NCBI GenBank assembly: GCA_029637525.1
Contig: CP072660.1
Span: 1,141,612-1,205,611, forward strand
Reading direction: 5' to 3'
Length of the DNA: 64,000 bases
Origin: Desulfurococcaceae archaeon MEX13E-LK6-19
Lineage (GTDB): Archaea > Thermoproteota > Thermoprotei_A > Sulfolobales > Desulfurococcaceae
Shown: positions 27,784 through 37,382 of the stretch, piece by piece
Position numbering within the stretch: position 1 is the first letter of the stretch
Layout: every line of letters starts with the position of its first letter
Notes under the pieces: model-generated
The model's input: the letters and a program-made list of their open reading frames with translations, nothing else
What the model was told of the DNA's origin: nothing
Database searches by the model: none
Program-made: the position numbers and the translations under genes

Positions 27784-28890
27784 GTGGAAAAGGTGAGACG
27801 CGAGTATCTGGCAGTAATAATCCTCGCTATAGTGATTATTGTATCTACACTAGGATACCTCTATATAACAGGATGGTTTACGCCAAAGAAAGAAGACATT
27901 GTAGTAGTCTATACATATGAGAGCCTGCTGGCGTGGGGTCCTGACCCGAATAAGACATGGGATAAAGTATTTGGTGGCTTCGAGAGAACCTATGGTATTA
28001 AGGTGAAGGTTGTTAAGTTCAGTGATGCTGGTGAAATGCTTGCCAAGGTTATTGAGGAAGTTAAGTCCGGCAAAGTCGAGGCTGATGTTGTAATTGGTCT
28101 CGATAACATACAGATCATTAAGGCCAAGAAGGAAGGAGTACTAGAACCCTACACACCATCTAACATTGATGAAATATATGATTGGCTTATAGAAGCCTAT
28201 GACCCAGACCACTATGCCATACCATACGACTATGGCTTAATAGCATTCGTCTATGACACCAAGTACATTAACGAGACTACTATGGAGAACATTACCTTCG
28301 AGAGCTTCTATGACCCAGAGCTAGGAGGTACACTCATAGTAGAGGATCCAAGGACGAGCAGTACTGGGCTAAGCTTCCTGTTATACCAGATAACAGTATA
28401 TGAGAAGTATCTTGGTAAAGACTGGAGGGAGTGGTGGGAGAAAGTAAAACCACGTGTAGAGAAAAGCTGGGGAGACGCCTACGACAGGTTCCTCAATGAA
28501 GAATACCATATCGTTGTGAGCTATGCTACTGATCCAGCATACTCAATGTTCTTCTATAACTCGACAAGATATAGTGCAGCGCTAGTGAAGTACAACGGTA
28601 AGCTTCTAGGATGGCTACAAATAGAGGGCATAGGAATAGTAAAGGGAGCACCACACAAAGAAGCAGCCAAGAAATTCGTTGAATGGTTCCTCAGCAAGGA
28701 AGTACAAGAAGAAATACCATTGAACAACTGGATGTATCCAGCAAACAAGTATGCCAAACTACCAGATGTCTACAAGTATGCTATAGACATGAATCAAGTA
28801 GAGGTAGTAAACATTAAGATGCCTAGTAGCGAGATCGCGGAAAACCTCGATACCTGGATAAACGAGTGGGTAGATATAATGAGTAGTTAG
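27784..28890 (+). CDS. Thiamine-type ABC transporter substrate-binding protein
   Basis: This protein of about 368 residues matches the TbpA/ThiB family of periplasmic binding proteins. It has an N-terminal membrane anchor (about 8-28) without a lipobox cysteine. The mature domain includes YTYESLLAWGPDPNKTWDKVF near residue 45, YDYGLIAFVYDT and VEDPRTSSTGLSFLLYQ near residue 190, the last being highly characteristic. GTG at 27784 is the longest start; GTG at 27793 is better spaced behind GGGGTGG. It heads a three-gene importer operon. I looked for a thiamine riboswitch in the leader and found none. Confidence 0.85.
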   Translation: MEKVRREYLAVIILAIVIIVSTLGYLYITGWFTPKKEDIVVVYTYESLLAWGPDPNKTWDKVFGGFERTYGIKVKVVKFSDAGEMLAKVIEEVKSGKVEADVVIGLDNIQIIKAKKEGVLEPYTPSNIDEIYDWLIEAYDPDHYAIPYDYGLIAFVYDTKYINETTMENITFESFYDPELGGTLIVEDPRTSSTGLSFLLYQITVYEKYLGKDWREWWEKVKPRVEKSWGDAYDRFLNEEYHIVVSYATDPAYSMFFYNSTRYSAALVKYNGKLLGWLQIEGIGIVKGAPHKEAAKKFVEWFLSKEVQEEIPLNNWMYPANKYAKLPDVYKYAIDMNQVEVVNIKMPSSEIAENLDTWINEWVDIMSS

Positions 28891-28919
28891 CGCTAACGGA
28901 TATTAATGGTGTAGAATAA

Positions 28920-30518
28920 TTGCATAGGATACTAAAGTTGCGTGCAGGGAAAACAGTAGTATTACTGACGATAACATTACTTATTTATCTACCCGTACTC
29001 TATGGTTTAAAAGATGCTTTTTTAGACGACAATGGGTTTTTTACACTACAATATATTATTGATACCTTTTCTCGCCCCAGTATACAGAATTCACTACGTT
29101 TCACGTTTATCCAGGCACTACTTAGCTCAGTAATAGCCACAATACTGGGCTCTACTCTAGCATTATCTCTTCTTTTGGTTGGTTTTCGTGGGGCAAGATT
29201 GTTGAGAGCATTAAGTATAGTGCCGTTCATGGCTCCTCCAATGGTTGTGGTCACTGGGTTTACGGCACTATATGGAGCCAATGGCTTGCTCTCAAGTATC
29301 ATTCCATGGCTTCGCGTTTTTGGAGAAGGATTTTGGGCCATAATAGCTGCTCATGTATTCTACAATATTCCTCTATCCCTTAATTTCGTGTATGCATCAC
29401 TGGTATCCATACCAAGAGAAATAATCGATGTATCAACAGTTTTCTCGAGAGGAAACATAAAGATCTTATTCCAGAGAATAATACTACCCTATGTGCTCCC
29501 AGCATCTGCATCGGCCTTCACACTAACATTCATATATTGCTTCACAAGCTTCGCTATACCATTGAGCCTAGGTGGTGTCGGGTACTCAACACTAGAAGTA
29601 TACATATACTATTACTATAAACTCTTGTTCGACAACCATAGAGCAGCTGCTATAGCACTCATACAATACTTGATCTTGTTCACAATAGTGTTATTGTTTG
29701 TGAGTATGCATGGAAGGACATTAGCTCCCCCAACAGGATACAGGCATTACAGAATAAAGTTACCCGTATGGCTTAGGAGAACATTGCTTGTGTACATGGT
29801 GATAGTCTTTGTCTACCTTTATATGCCATTGTTTGCCATACCCTATTATGCACTGCTTAATCCTTATACCAAAGAATATAGTCTTGCCGGATTCAAGCGT
29901 GTGTTAAGCCTAGGCTACGATCCAGGGCTTGGTGTTGAAACAAGTATTGTCTTCTTGAACACAGGCTACTTTGCCTTGATGACAGGTGTTTTCGCACTAG
30001 CTATAGCATCGATAATAGTTTTCCTGGGAGAAGAGTTTTATGATGTAGTCTATATCTCGTTGTTGGCGATAAGCCCTATAACATTATCTCTAGGTCTCGT
30101 CAGGACCTACAGCTACTACCTTCCGAATCCTCTACTCATAGTATTCGCGCATACTATAGCAGCGTTGCCTCTGGTTACACGTGTGCTAAGAATAGGATAT
30201 AGTAGGGTCGCAAAACTTCTTGTTGATGCTGCAAAAGTTGTCGGTGAACACGGGCTACCACTATACATGAGAGTTATAGTACCACTCATGAAACCATCTT
30301 ACTTGGTAGCATTGTCTCTTGCGCTAGTGGTTAGCCTTGGCGAGTTCAGTGCAACACTATTCATATCAACAACATCTACTACAACACTAGGCATAGCGAT
30401 CTATAGGTATCGTGGTGTACGAGACTGGCAAGCCTCAGCTGCAGCTGCATCGCTTCTTCTCGCAGCTACATCGGTTATTCTTGTCTTGCTATCAAGAAAA
30501 ATGGAAAGGTGGCTCTAA
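28920..30518 (+). CDS. Thiamine-type ABC transporter permease (fused, two-domain)
   Basis: This 532-residue protein has 12 hydrophobic segments in two halves of six. Each half ends in a permease EAA-type loop (PREIIDVSTVFSRGNIKILFQRIILPYVLPA near residue 185 and KLLVDAAKVVGEHGLPLYMRVIVPLMKPS near 440). The tandem fusion is the ThiP layout. Translation begins with TTG at 28920, with GGTG about 12 bases upstream. It partners the binding protein and the ATPase immediately downstream. Confidence 0.88.
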   Translation: MHRILKLRAGKTVVLLTITLLIYLPVLYGLKDAFLDDNGFFTLQYIIDTFSRPSIQNSLRFTFIQALLSSVIATILGSTLALSLLLVGFRGARLLRALSIVPFMAPPMVVVTGFTALYGANGLLSSIIPWLRVFGEGFWAIIAAHVFYNIPLSLNFVYASLVSIPREIIDVSTVFSRGNIKILFQRIILPYVLPASASAFTLTFIYCFTSFAIPLSLGGVGYSTLEVYIYYYYKLLFDNHRAAAIALIQYLILFTIVLLFVSMHGRTLAPPTGYRHYRIKLPVWLRRTLLVYMVIVFVYLYMPLFAIPYYALLNPYTKEYSLAGFKRVLSLGYDPGLGVETSIVFLNTGYFALMTGVFALAIASIIVFLGEEFYDVVYISLLAISPITLSLGLVRTYSYYLPNPLLIVFAHTIAALPLVTRVLRIGYSRVAKLLVDAAKVVGEHGLPLYMRVIVPLMKPSYLVALSLALVVSLGEFSATLFISTTSTTTLGIAIYRYRGVRDWQASAAAASLLLAATSVILVLLSRKMERWL

Positions 30519-31508
30519 ATGATCATACTTAAGAATATAATCAAGAAATATGGCGTCATTAAAGCATTAGACAACATCAACTTAGAGATACCACAAGGAA
30601 AGATAACGGTTATACTAGGCCCTAGTGGTGCAGGAAAAACAACACTCTTAAGGATAATAGCTGGGCTCGAGGAACCTGATCAGGGAAGGATAATTATCGA
30701 TGGAAAAGATGTAACACTAGAGCCTCCTTGGAGAAGAGGAGTCTCAATGGTTTTCCAGCAACCAGCACTACTACCACACTTGACGGCTTATGAAAACATA
30801 GCTTTTGGTCTAGAAGCACTAGAGATCCCACGGGAGGAGATCGAGAAGAGGGTATTGTGGGCTGCACGTCTAACCCGTATCGAGAGCTTACTAGACAAGT
30901 ATCCTGATCAACTGAGTGGTGGTGAGCAACAAAGAGTCGCTCTTGCCCGAGCACTAGTCACACGGCCACGCATACTCTTACTTGATGAGCCACTGAGCAA
31001 CCTAGATCTAGCGTTAAGAGAAGAACTCAGATTAGAATTGAGGCGCATACAGAAAGAAACAGGGATCACGTTCATACACGTGACCCACGATCAGGATGAA
31101 GCACTTGAACTAGCTGACTATCTTGTTGTACTTGTTAAGGGAAAGATAGTTGAACACGGGGAACCCATGAGAGTATACGAGAATACCAGGAGTATTGAAG
31201 CAGCAAAACTATTCAACCACAATATAGTCGAGACAAGGATTATTGATAAAAAGAAGGTCTATCCATGGGATCATGAGTGGACTAGAGCACGAGCAACAGG
31301 AGTTAAAGAAATTATACCACAACACAAACTAGACGTAAAACCAGCCGATAAAGAAACACCATGTGTAGTCAAAGAAGTACTCTACAGGAGAAACTATGGA
31401 GTAGCATTAATCGAGTGCAACAATTCTTTAATCAGAGTCGCCTTGCCACTAAACAAGGCAAAAAAGATCCGTAAAAGCATTAATGTAGAGATAGAGTATG
31501 TAGAATGA
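30519..31508 (+). CDS. Thiamine-type ABC transporter ATPase
   Basis: This 329-residue ATPase has Walker A LGPSGAGKTTLLR, Q-loop VFQQPALLPHLT, signature LSGGEQQRVALARAL, Walker B ILLLDEPLSNLD and the HVTHDQDEALELAD switch. A C-terminal extension of about 100 residues is TOBE-like. Its ATG immediately follows the permease stop. The gene trio in this order, with a thiamine-type binding protein, argues for uptake of thiamine or a precursor; related systems move iron or putrescine, so the substrate is inferred. Confidence 0.9.
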   Translation: MIILKNIIKKYGVIKALDNINLEIPQGKITVILGPSGAGKTTLLRIIAGLEEPDQGRIIIDGKDVTLEPPWRRGVSMVFQQPALLPHLTAYENIAFGLEALEIPREEIEKRVLWAARLTRIESLLDKYPDQLSGGEQQRVALARALVTRPRILLLDEPLSNLDLALREELRLELRRIQKETGITFIHVTHDQDEALELADYLVVLVKGKIVEHGEPMRVYENTRSIEAAKLFNHNIVETRIIDKKKVYPWDHEWTRARATGVKEIIPQHKLDVKPADKETPCVVKEVLYRRNYGVALIECNNSLIRVALPLNKAKKIRKSINVEIEYVE

Positions 31509-31625
31509 TGATTTTTTACGGGTCTCATGGCATTACCGTTGATTACATGACTATATTATTATGCGTCAAGTAATATCTTATCTCAGTAAGAAGTATGGTG
31601 AAGAAACAAAGTAAAGATAAAACAG

Positions 31626-33002
31626 TTGCTCAAATACATGACAAGGGGTAAAATATTGGCGAGCATGAGGACAGTGGTTTATGCTGTAGTGGAGTCGGTT
31701 ATTCTTGGTGAGAAGATCAAGCCTATTCAGGAGGCGGTTCGCCGTGTCCTCTATAGGTACAGGATTAGTGATGAAGTATTGTTTAAGAAGATAAGTGGTC
31801 TTGTCTACAATATATTTAGGAACCATGGTCTCGTGGACTATATTGTTGAGAACTTGACGGGGCTCAGCCCTAGGGATCTTAATAGTGTTGCTCGTGGAGT
31901 TCTCCGTGTGGCAGGATATGTGTTCCAGATCGATACCATTATGAGCGATAAATGGAGACACAAGTTCCATAAACACCTTATAGAGTACTCCCAAAGAAAA
32001 CTAGGATCTAAGTCAAAGACTATTGTAGAGGCAATAGAAAAGATCACTAGGGTGAAATGGAGTCCTTCAAGTAAGTACGAGGAATTCATGTTGGAGTACA
32101 GGATCCATCCAGGCCTCTATAGATTACTCGAGGAGGCTTTCAGGGAGCTTAACGAGGATCTCGATAAGTTTCTCAAAGAGACATTGAAGCCCCCACCATA
32201 TCATGTTCTCCGTGTAAACATGCTCAAGGCTTCTAGGGATGCGATACTCAAGTATCTTAGTGATAGGGGATACAGGGTTGAGCCCGGAAAGTATAGTCCT
32301 CAGGCAATACGTGTCTATGGGAGTCTAGGCGATGACATCATAAAGCTTATTGAAACAGGTGTTGTGACACCGCAAGACGAGGCGAGTATGGTTGCTGTAG
32401 AACTTCTACCGCTCAGGGAGGGAATTGTTGTTGCAGATCTCTGTGCAGCACCGGGCAACAAGACAAGCTACGTGGCCGAGCGAACGAGACTCAAAGCAGA
32501 AATCCATGCCTTTGATGTGAACAGGGATAGGATCAAGAGAATGAGGAGACTACTAGAGAGAACAGGAACAGACAAAGTTGTCAAGATATACCACATGGAT
32601 GCTAGGAAAGCAGTTGACATTCTTGGCAGGGAGTCCATGGACATAGTTCTCGTAGACCCACCATGTAGCTCTACAGGTGCTCTCGCGAGAAACCCTGATG
32701 TACGCTGGAGATACGAGATAGACGAACTAAAAGAAATAAATGAGCTCCAGAAACAACTACTCGAAACAGCGGCAAAGATCGTTAAGAAAGGAGGCTACAT
32801 ACTCTACACAACATGTAGTGTCTTGCCAAGTGAGGGAGAGTATGTGGTCAAGCATGTGCTTGAAAAACATGATAACTTAGAGCTAGTAAGCTTGAACAGA
32901 CCTTTCAAGAAATCACCACTACTAGAAGAAACAATGAGATCATATCCACATATACATGGAGTAACAGGGTTCTTTTATGCATTAATAAAGAAAAAGTATT
33001 AG
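31626..33002 (+). CDS. RsmB/NSUN-family RNA cytosine-5 methyltransferase
   Basis: This 458-residue protein has an N-terminal NusB-type helical domain (about 10-130), a linker, then a Rossmann methyltransferase. The SAM motif is ADLCAAPGNKTSYVAE. The active-site cysteines are in VDPPCSSTGALARNPDVRW and LYTTCSVLPSEGE. It would make 5-methylcytosine in rRNA or tRNA. The start is uncertain among TTG at 31626, ATG at 31638 and a later ATG at 31665. It is transcribed alone and converges with the surface protein gene downstream. Confidence 0.9.
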   Translation: MLKYMTRGKILASMRTVVYAVVESVILGEKIKPIQEAVRRVLYRYRISDEVLFKKISGLVYNIFRNHGLVDYIVENLTGLSPRDLNSVARGVLRVAGYVFQIDTIMSDKWRHKFHKHLIEYSQRKLGSKSKTIVEAIEKITRVKWSPSSKYEEFMLEYRIHPGLYRLLEEAFRELNEDLDKFLKETLKPPPYHVLRVNMLKASRDAILKYLSDRGYRVEPGKYSPQAIRVYGSLGDDIIKLIETGVVTPQDEASMVAVELLPLREGIVVADLCAAPGNKTSYVAERTRLKAEIHAFDVNRDRIKRMRRLLERTGTDKVVKIYHMDARKAVDILGRESMDIVLVDPPCSSTGALARNPDVRWRYEIDELKEINELQKQLLETAAKIVKKGGYILYTTCSVLPSEGEYVVKHVLEKHDNLELVSLNRPFKKSPLLEETMRSYPHIHGVTGFFYALIKKKY

Positions 33003-33020
33003 TGGCATTAAGATGGAATT

Positions 33021-35000
33021 CTACCTATTGGCTACACATCTTTTCAATGTAGTAATGACGTACATTATGAGCAGTATGGATAATGATGCCATAGACACTA
33101 TTATCGCTGTTATCAATGTATGCGAACTGAAATCATATGCAATACCGCCTAGTCCACTGGTACCCTTGCCAGCTGATGGCGGGTAAATAGTTATTGTGAC
33201 AGGGCTGCTATGAATAACTCTAATAGTTATATTGGCGTAATTGGTATAGTACTCCACATAGTATCCTTCGCCCGTAAATGATGGTGTATCATATTTTGTT
33301 AGCTCGCTCCCATTCTTCATTACTTTTTCTATCCTGTCATAAGGAACACATATAGTGTACTTGGCTAGGACGCCTGAGGGGGCATAGGCTACTATTCTTG
33401 TGTACTGCTTTGTTACCTCTATACTTTGTATCTCAGCGTATTGATTCTGGAATAATGTCCTGTCATCGAAAAGCGTTGGAATGTTGTATGAGAATACTGA
33501 GCTTAAGAGAATACCTGTCTTTAAAGCATCGTCCTCGTAATTATACACTGTTGCGACACTTAAATACGACACATTACTTGTAATGTATTGTAGAGGAATA
33601 ATGAACTCAAAAGAGAGAGTATTTCCATTAGTTATATTCACCATTTTCACGGAATCAATAAGATTCCAAGACCAATCCCATCCCCCTGTACCAGTATACT
33701 CCCATAGGAGTGCTTCGTTACTTTCATTATGTACTTCAACCATGTAATCAGCGCCATAATTTCCTTTACCGCCGTAACCAGTGGTTGAATCCCCGTCATA
33801 ATCTATGTATATGTGTAGTATTACATCTGTTAATCCACTATATGATGCTTTTACGTAGAGGTAGAGCCCCTTGGGTGTAATTAGGTATGCTAGGGCTTCT
33901 ATACTTGTTGCCGTGCCTGTTAATGTTGTTGTATCTAGGTTATCGTATTCAAGTGCTTGTGCGTCAAGTCTTACAGGCTTAAATGTTGATGGCAGTATTA
34001 GGGTTGGTGGAGTAGTTGAGTAATCGATCATTATTTCTCCGGAAGTAAACACTCTTGATACAAAATTGTTTTGTGTATCTATGACGGGGTCAGTGATTGC
34101 TGGCCCTGTTTCGTATATGTCAAGCTCAAGTACATTACCGCCGTTTGCATACACGTCTCCTGGCGCGAAAGCCCATCCGCCAAGGCCAAGTATTCTCGCC
34201 ATGTAGTACCCGTACTTGGCGTTGTCAAGACATGTAATGTCGGCGTAGCTTAATGCTATTGTCTTGCTCAATAGATTATTTTCCTTTAGGTAATTGTATT
34301 TCGCTATACCATTAACCCACTCGTAGGGGTTGTTGCTTGTGGTTGTAAAGAAGTTTTGGTCAATAGTGTAGGTTCCTGTGTCTCGATCATATATTGCGAC
34401 GAAGTTCTCCCACAGATAGTAGTCTCCGAGACTAGCATAGGCCCTAACACCGTTTACAAATACCTTGAGTCCTTTATTCTTCGCGTAATCCACTATTTGT
34501 TGGAGACCTTGGTTAAACTCTTGGAGAAGAGGATCATCGGGATTGGTTGTACCAAAGTAACGGGGATCGCATTCATCAAGAAAAACGCCATCAACAAGAC
34601 CGATGTATCTGTCAATGATTCCTTCTATGTATGCAACCCAATCAGAAAGACTTTGCCCTCCGTCTACAACCATAGACTTGAAAGAGCTTCCTAAACCTAC
34701 CGGAGTATTTCCTTCGTGCAGGTAAGCATATACTTCAACGCTACGGGTTCTCAGCGCATCTATTACATCATACTGGTTTGTTAAGATGATATCTGCACCA
34801 CTAAACACTAGTATGTCAAAATCTATATCAAGTAAATTGGAAGTATTTACCCATCCATAGTAGAATATGACGCGCTTAAAACTTTCCAATGGAACAAAGC
34901 CTGGTTCGAATTCTGTCTCGCTAGTAGTTATTGGAATACATGAAAACAGTATGATAACTATTATAGAAACTATGGCCAAAGAATTCTTAATAAGCATCAT
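33021..35000 (-). CDS. Cell-surface GH114/spherulin-4-like protein with CBM9-like domain
   Basis: This 659-residue protein has a signal peptide (about 1-27) and a C-terminal transmembrane anchor (about 630-652) with a basic tail. A TIM-barrel-like domain (about 40-270) contains VIFYYGWVNTSNLL and VDGVFLDECDPRYFG (D142, D145). It is related to the GH114/polygalactosaminidase and spherulin-4 group. A second domain (about 345-505) has IYIDYDGDSTTGYGGKGNYGADY, reminiscent of CBM9/DOMON modules. A role in trimming or binding surface glycans is inferred. The second GH114-like surface protein is at 57328-59484. No neighbour suggests an operon. Confidence 0.7.
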   Translation of the reverse strand: MMLIKNSLAIVSIIVIILFSCIPITTSETEFEPGFVPLESFKRVIFYYGWVNTSNLLDIDFDILVFSGADIILTNQYDVIDALRTRSVEVYAYLHEGNTPVGLGSSFKSMVVDGGQSLSDWVAYIEGIIDRYIGLVDGVFLDECDPRYFGTTNPDDPLLQEFNQGLQQIVDYAKNKGLKVFVNGVRAYASLGDYYLWENFVAIYDRDTGTYTIDQNFFTTTSNNPYEWVNGIAKYNYLKENNLLSKTIALSYADITCLDNAKYGYYMARILGLGGWAFAPGDVYANGGNVLELDIYETGPAITDPVIDTQNNFVSRVFTSGEIMIDYSTTPPTLILPSTFKPVRLDAQALEYDNLDTTTLTGTATSIEALAYLITPKGLYLYVKASYSGLTDVILHIYIDYDGDSTTGYGGKGNYGADYMVEVHNESNEALLWEYTGTGGWDWSWNLIDSVKMVNITNGNTLSFEFIIPLQYITSNVSYLSVATVYNYEDDALKTGILLSSVFSYNIPTLFDDRTLFQNQYAEIQSIEVTKQYTRIVAYAPSGVLAKYTICVPYDRIEKVMKNGSELTKYDTPSFTGEGYYVEYYTNYANITIRVIHSSPVTITIYPPSAGKGTSGLGGIAYDFSSHTLITAIIVSMASLSILLIMYVITTLKRCVANR

Positions 35001-35217
35001 TTATATCACCCACTTTGCGGTATTATAGCATTCCTTATTAACAGAGCCAGGAATTCTTCGGATGCTTTGGTCATTGCCTTCAAGTATAGTAATGGTTATC
35101 AAGTAGATTTATTTATAAAGCCGTGTAGTCTTTTCTAGGAATAAGTATCCAATAGAGATTACTCAATCACAAGTAGTCGTCTACAGACTCTATGGCATAG
35201 AAGGAGATAATTGTGCT

Positions 35218-35541
35218 ATGAATAAACACTATAGTTTAAAGAAGAACATGAAGATATGTCTTGATAGTATATGTTTTAGTATTATATTTTCTAATCATGC
35301 CCTAGATCGAATGAAAGAACGGAATATAGACTTGGAAGATATTATTGAATCATTAAGTAGTCCCGTGCAATTACTCTATGATGCATGGAATGATCTATAT
35401 ATAGCAGTTGCTGGTAAGGGGAGTGCTATAGTGTATGCTTTTCGGGGCGGATATCTAGAGATAGTTACTGTTCTAGGTAAAAGAGAATTTAATGTGTTAT
35501 TGAAAAAATATGGGAACAAAAGATACAAGGTCATGGGTTAG
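35218..35541 (+). CDS. DUF4258 (toxin-like) protein
   Basis: This 107-residue protein contains FSNHALDRMKERNIDLEDIIESLSSPVQLL and a C-terminal strand region, YLEIVTVLGKREF. This is the DUF4258 pattern, a RelE-like small fold often paired with a DUF2283 partner in archaea. No partner is adjacent here: the upstream 217 bases hold no coding frame and the downstream gene is on the other strand, overlapping its end by four bases. It may be an orphan toxin-like gene or a domesticated protein. Compare the wrecked module at 42044-42246. Confidence 0.72.
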   Translation: MNKHYSLKKNMKICLDSICFSIIFSNHALDRMKERNIDLEDIIESLSSPVQLLYDAWNDLYIAVAGKGSAIVYAFRGGYLEIVTVLGKREFNVLLKKYGNKRYKVMG

Positions 35542-36221
35542 AATCTTGTGATCCCATTAAGTAACCTCTTTACCATAGGATTATATGTACGTTCAAACCC
35601 TATGGTAGTATATTCTCCGTGGCCGGGTAGTACCAATAGGTTATCTGGGAGCTTCATAAGTTTGGTGATGCTTTGGGCAAGAGCTCTAGGATCACCTCCT
35701 GGAAATCGTGTTGTCCCGGTTGTTCCTTTGAATAATGTATCCCCCGTTAACACGAACTCTTTTCCCAAAATGGATATACTTCCTGGGGTATGACCTGGTG
35801 TATGAAGGATCCTTAGCTTGTAGTCGTTGATTTCTAGTACAGAGTCCTCGGTAAGGTACTCGTCTATTCTGGGGAGTCTCCATGAGTTATCGTATAGTCT
35901 GCAGTAAATTCCGGCATGCTCAAGGATTTGTTCATCATCTTTATGTATGGCAAATAATGCTTTTGTATAATCGAGTATTCGGGGTGCAGCTAATACATGG
36001 TCGAAATGGCCATGAGTAGCAATAACATATCTGATCTTTATGCCGAGTCTTCTTATTACATTGATTATCTTATCATAGTCTCCTCCAGGATCTACTAGCA
36101 ATGCTTCCAGAGAGCTACGATCATATATTATGTAAGAATTTGTACTCAAAGGACCTACAACGAGTCTAATGATAGCAATATTCTCATCCTTATAAACATA
36201 CTCCAAGACGCTGTTACCCAT
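35538..36221 (-). CDS. Metallo-beta-lactamase-fold hydrolase (glyoxalase II-like)
   Basis: This 227-residue protein has the complete di-metal site: ATHGHFDHV (HxHxDH), HTPGHTPGSI, LTGDTLF and LPGHGEYTTIG. The overall pattern is that of glyoxalase II-like/thioester hydrolases, about the usual length of archaeal members. Substrate candidates are thioesters or persulfides; none can be chosen. It is cytosolic, with no signal peptide. It ends four bases into the converging DUF4258 gene and is divergent from the Mth938-domain gene. Confidence 0.9.
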   Translation of the reverse strand: MGNSVLEYVYKDENIAIIRLVVGPLSTNSYIIYDRSSLEALLVDPGGDYDKIINVIRRLGIKIRYVIATHGHFDHVLAAPRILDYTKALFAIHKDDEQILEHAGIYCRLYDNSWRLPRIDEYLTEDSVLEINDYKLRILHTPGHTPGSISILGKEFVLTGDTLFKGTTGTTRFPGGDPRALAQSITKLMKLPDNLLVLPGHGEYTTIGFERTYNPMVKRLLNGITRF

Positions 36222-36298
36222 TAATAAAAACCAGAAATCAGATATTAAATATTGGGTAGAACAAGTTTCTACCTAAATAACTAAGTTAGGTGAGTATT

Positions 36299-36652
36299 AT
36301 GGAGCAACCGCTTATCGAACACTATGACTTTGGGGTCATAATTATTGATGGTAAGAAGTATTCAAGAGACGTCATAGTCACTCCAAGGAAAATAGTTAGT
36401 GACTGGTGGAGAATTGAAGGGCATCGTCTACAGTATCCTGATGTAGAGGAATACTTTGACGAAGATGTTGACGCTGTCGTTATTGGTACTGGTTATTACG
36501 GGTACATGAAAGTTGATAATAATGTTGTTGAAGAGTTCAAGAAAAGAGGTAGAGAAGTACATGTCTGTGACTCCAAGAGTGCTGTAGAACTATACAATAA
36601 ACTCGTCAGCAAAGGCAAGAAAGTTCTACTCTTCATCCACCTTACATGCTAA
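36299..36652 (+). CDS. Mth938/DUF498-domain protein
   Basis: This small protein of about 117 residues matches the Mth938 (DUF498) fold seen in archaeal proteins and in NDUFAF3. Visible elements are IEHYDFGVIIIDGKKYSRDVIVTP, WWRIEGHRLQ and DAVVIGTGYYGYM, with the conserved GTG turn. The biochemical function of stand-alone archaeal members is unknown. ATG at 36299 is preferred over GTG at 36290, since GGTGA at 36289-36293 lies five bases upstream. A weak hairpin, CTCTT/AAGAG, follows about 50 bases after the stop. Confidence 0.85.
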   Translation: MEQPLIEHYDFGVIIIDGKKYSRDVIVTPRKIVSDWWRIEGHRLQYPDVEEYFDEDVDAVVIGTGYYGYMKVDNNVVEEFKKRGREVHVCDSKSAVELYNKLVSKGKKVLLFIHLTC

Positions 36653-36950
36653 TAGTAGAGTCTTGCATTGCATTACCCATAACTAAGTAAAAGCTAACTC
36701 TTCGGTAAGAGACAACATAATAATCAATATGATAATTTTCCTAATTATTCCTAAGTTTTCTGTAGTATCTGCGGTGCAGAGTAAATAATTAAAGAATGTA
36801 CAGTAAGCCTAAGGAATAAGATTACTGAAGAATACTTGAAATAGGATTCTATACAGAAAGATGTTTCATAAGGAACCAATAATTACATATTGTTAACCAT
36901 TAAAACAAGACATTTTTTCTAGACAAAAATTATATTTTATTTGACCATAA

Positions 36951-37252
36951 TTATTTAATGAGGGTATTGATTTAGCGGCATCAAGTTTTGATCCTCCTCA
37001 AGAAGTAATTGATCTTGTATTGAAAGCTAGGCTATATTAGCATATATTGCATTTAATGTCTTTGACAAAATAGGTGAACTTGTTGGATTACAATTAATCT
37101 TTACTGTCTTCTCAATAATACTTGGAATAGCTTTCCTACTCTTCCTCTGGTGCGGTGCAAAAGCAATAGAAAAACAGGCAATCAGTATTAGAAACACATT
37201 CATTAAACAAGGTCAAACACAGGAAGTACATGATTACGATTACTATATTTAG
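36951..37252 (+). pseudogene. Decayed C-terminal fragment of a membrane protein
   Basis: Between two intact genes lie about 730 bases without a good reading frame, but part of it still reads as protein. One frame gives FDPPQEVIDLVLKARLY and then a stop (37038-37040). The adjacent frame resumes as ILAYIAFNVFDKIGELVGLQL, then a hydrophobic helix around FSIILGIAFLLFLW, then a hydrophilic tail ending at a stop (37250-37252). The two pieces join naturally if one frameshift is allowed. No start codon or upstream part survives. This looks like the last two transmembrane helices of a lost transporter. The rest (36653-36950) shows nothing coding. Confidence 0.5.
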
Positions 37253-37382
37253 ACAATGTTCTTACAATAACTTCATAGCCAAATATTTTTGCATTCAGTG
37301 CTCTGTTAAGACAAGGTATAGTTAAAACCTCTGATACCGCTAATCATTAATTCTTAAGAATAGTCTTGTAGGTGCAAATATA

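Noticed and set aside
31578-31994. Reading frame antisense to the RNA methyltransferase start
   Set aside because: It is the shadow of a strongly supported gene and shows no domain or ribosome-binding site.
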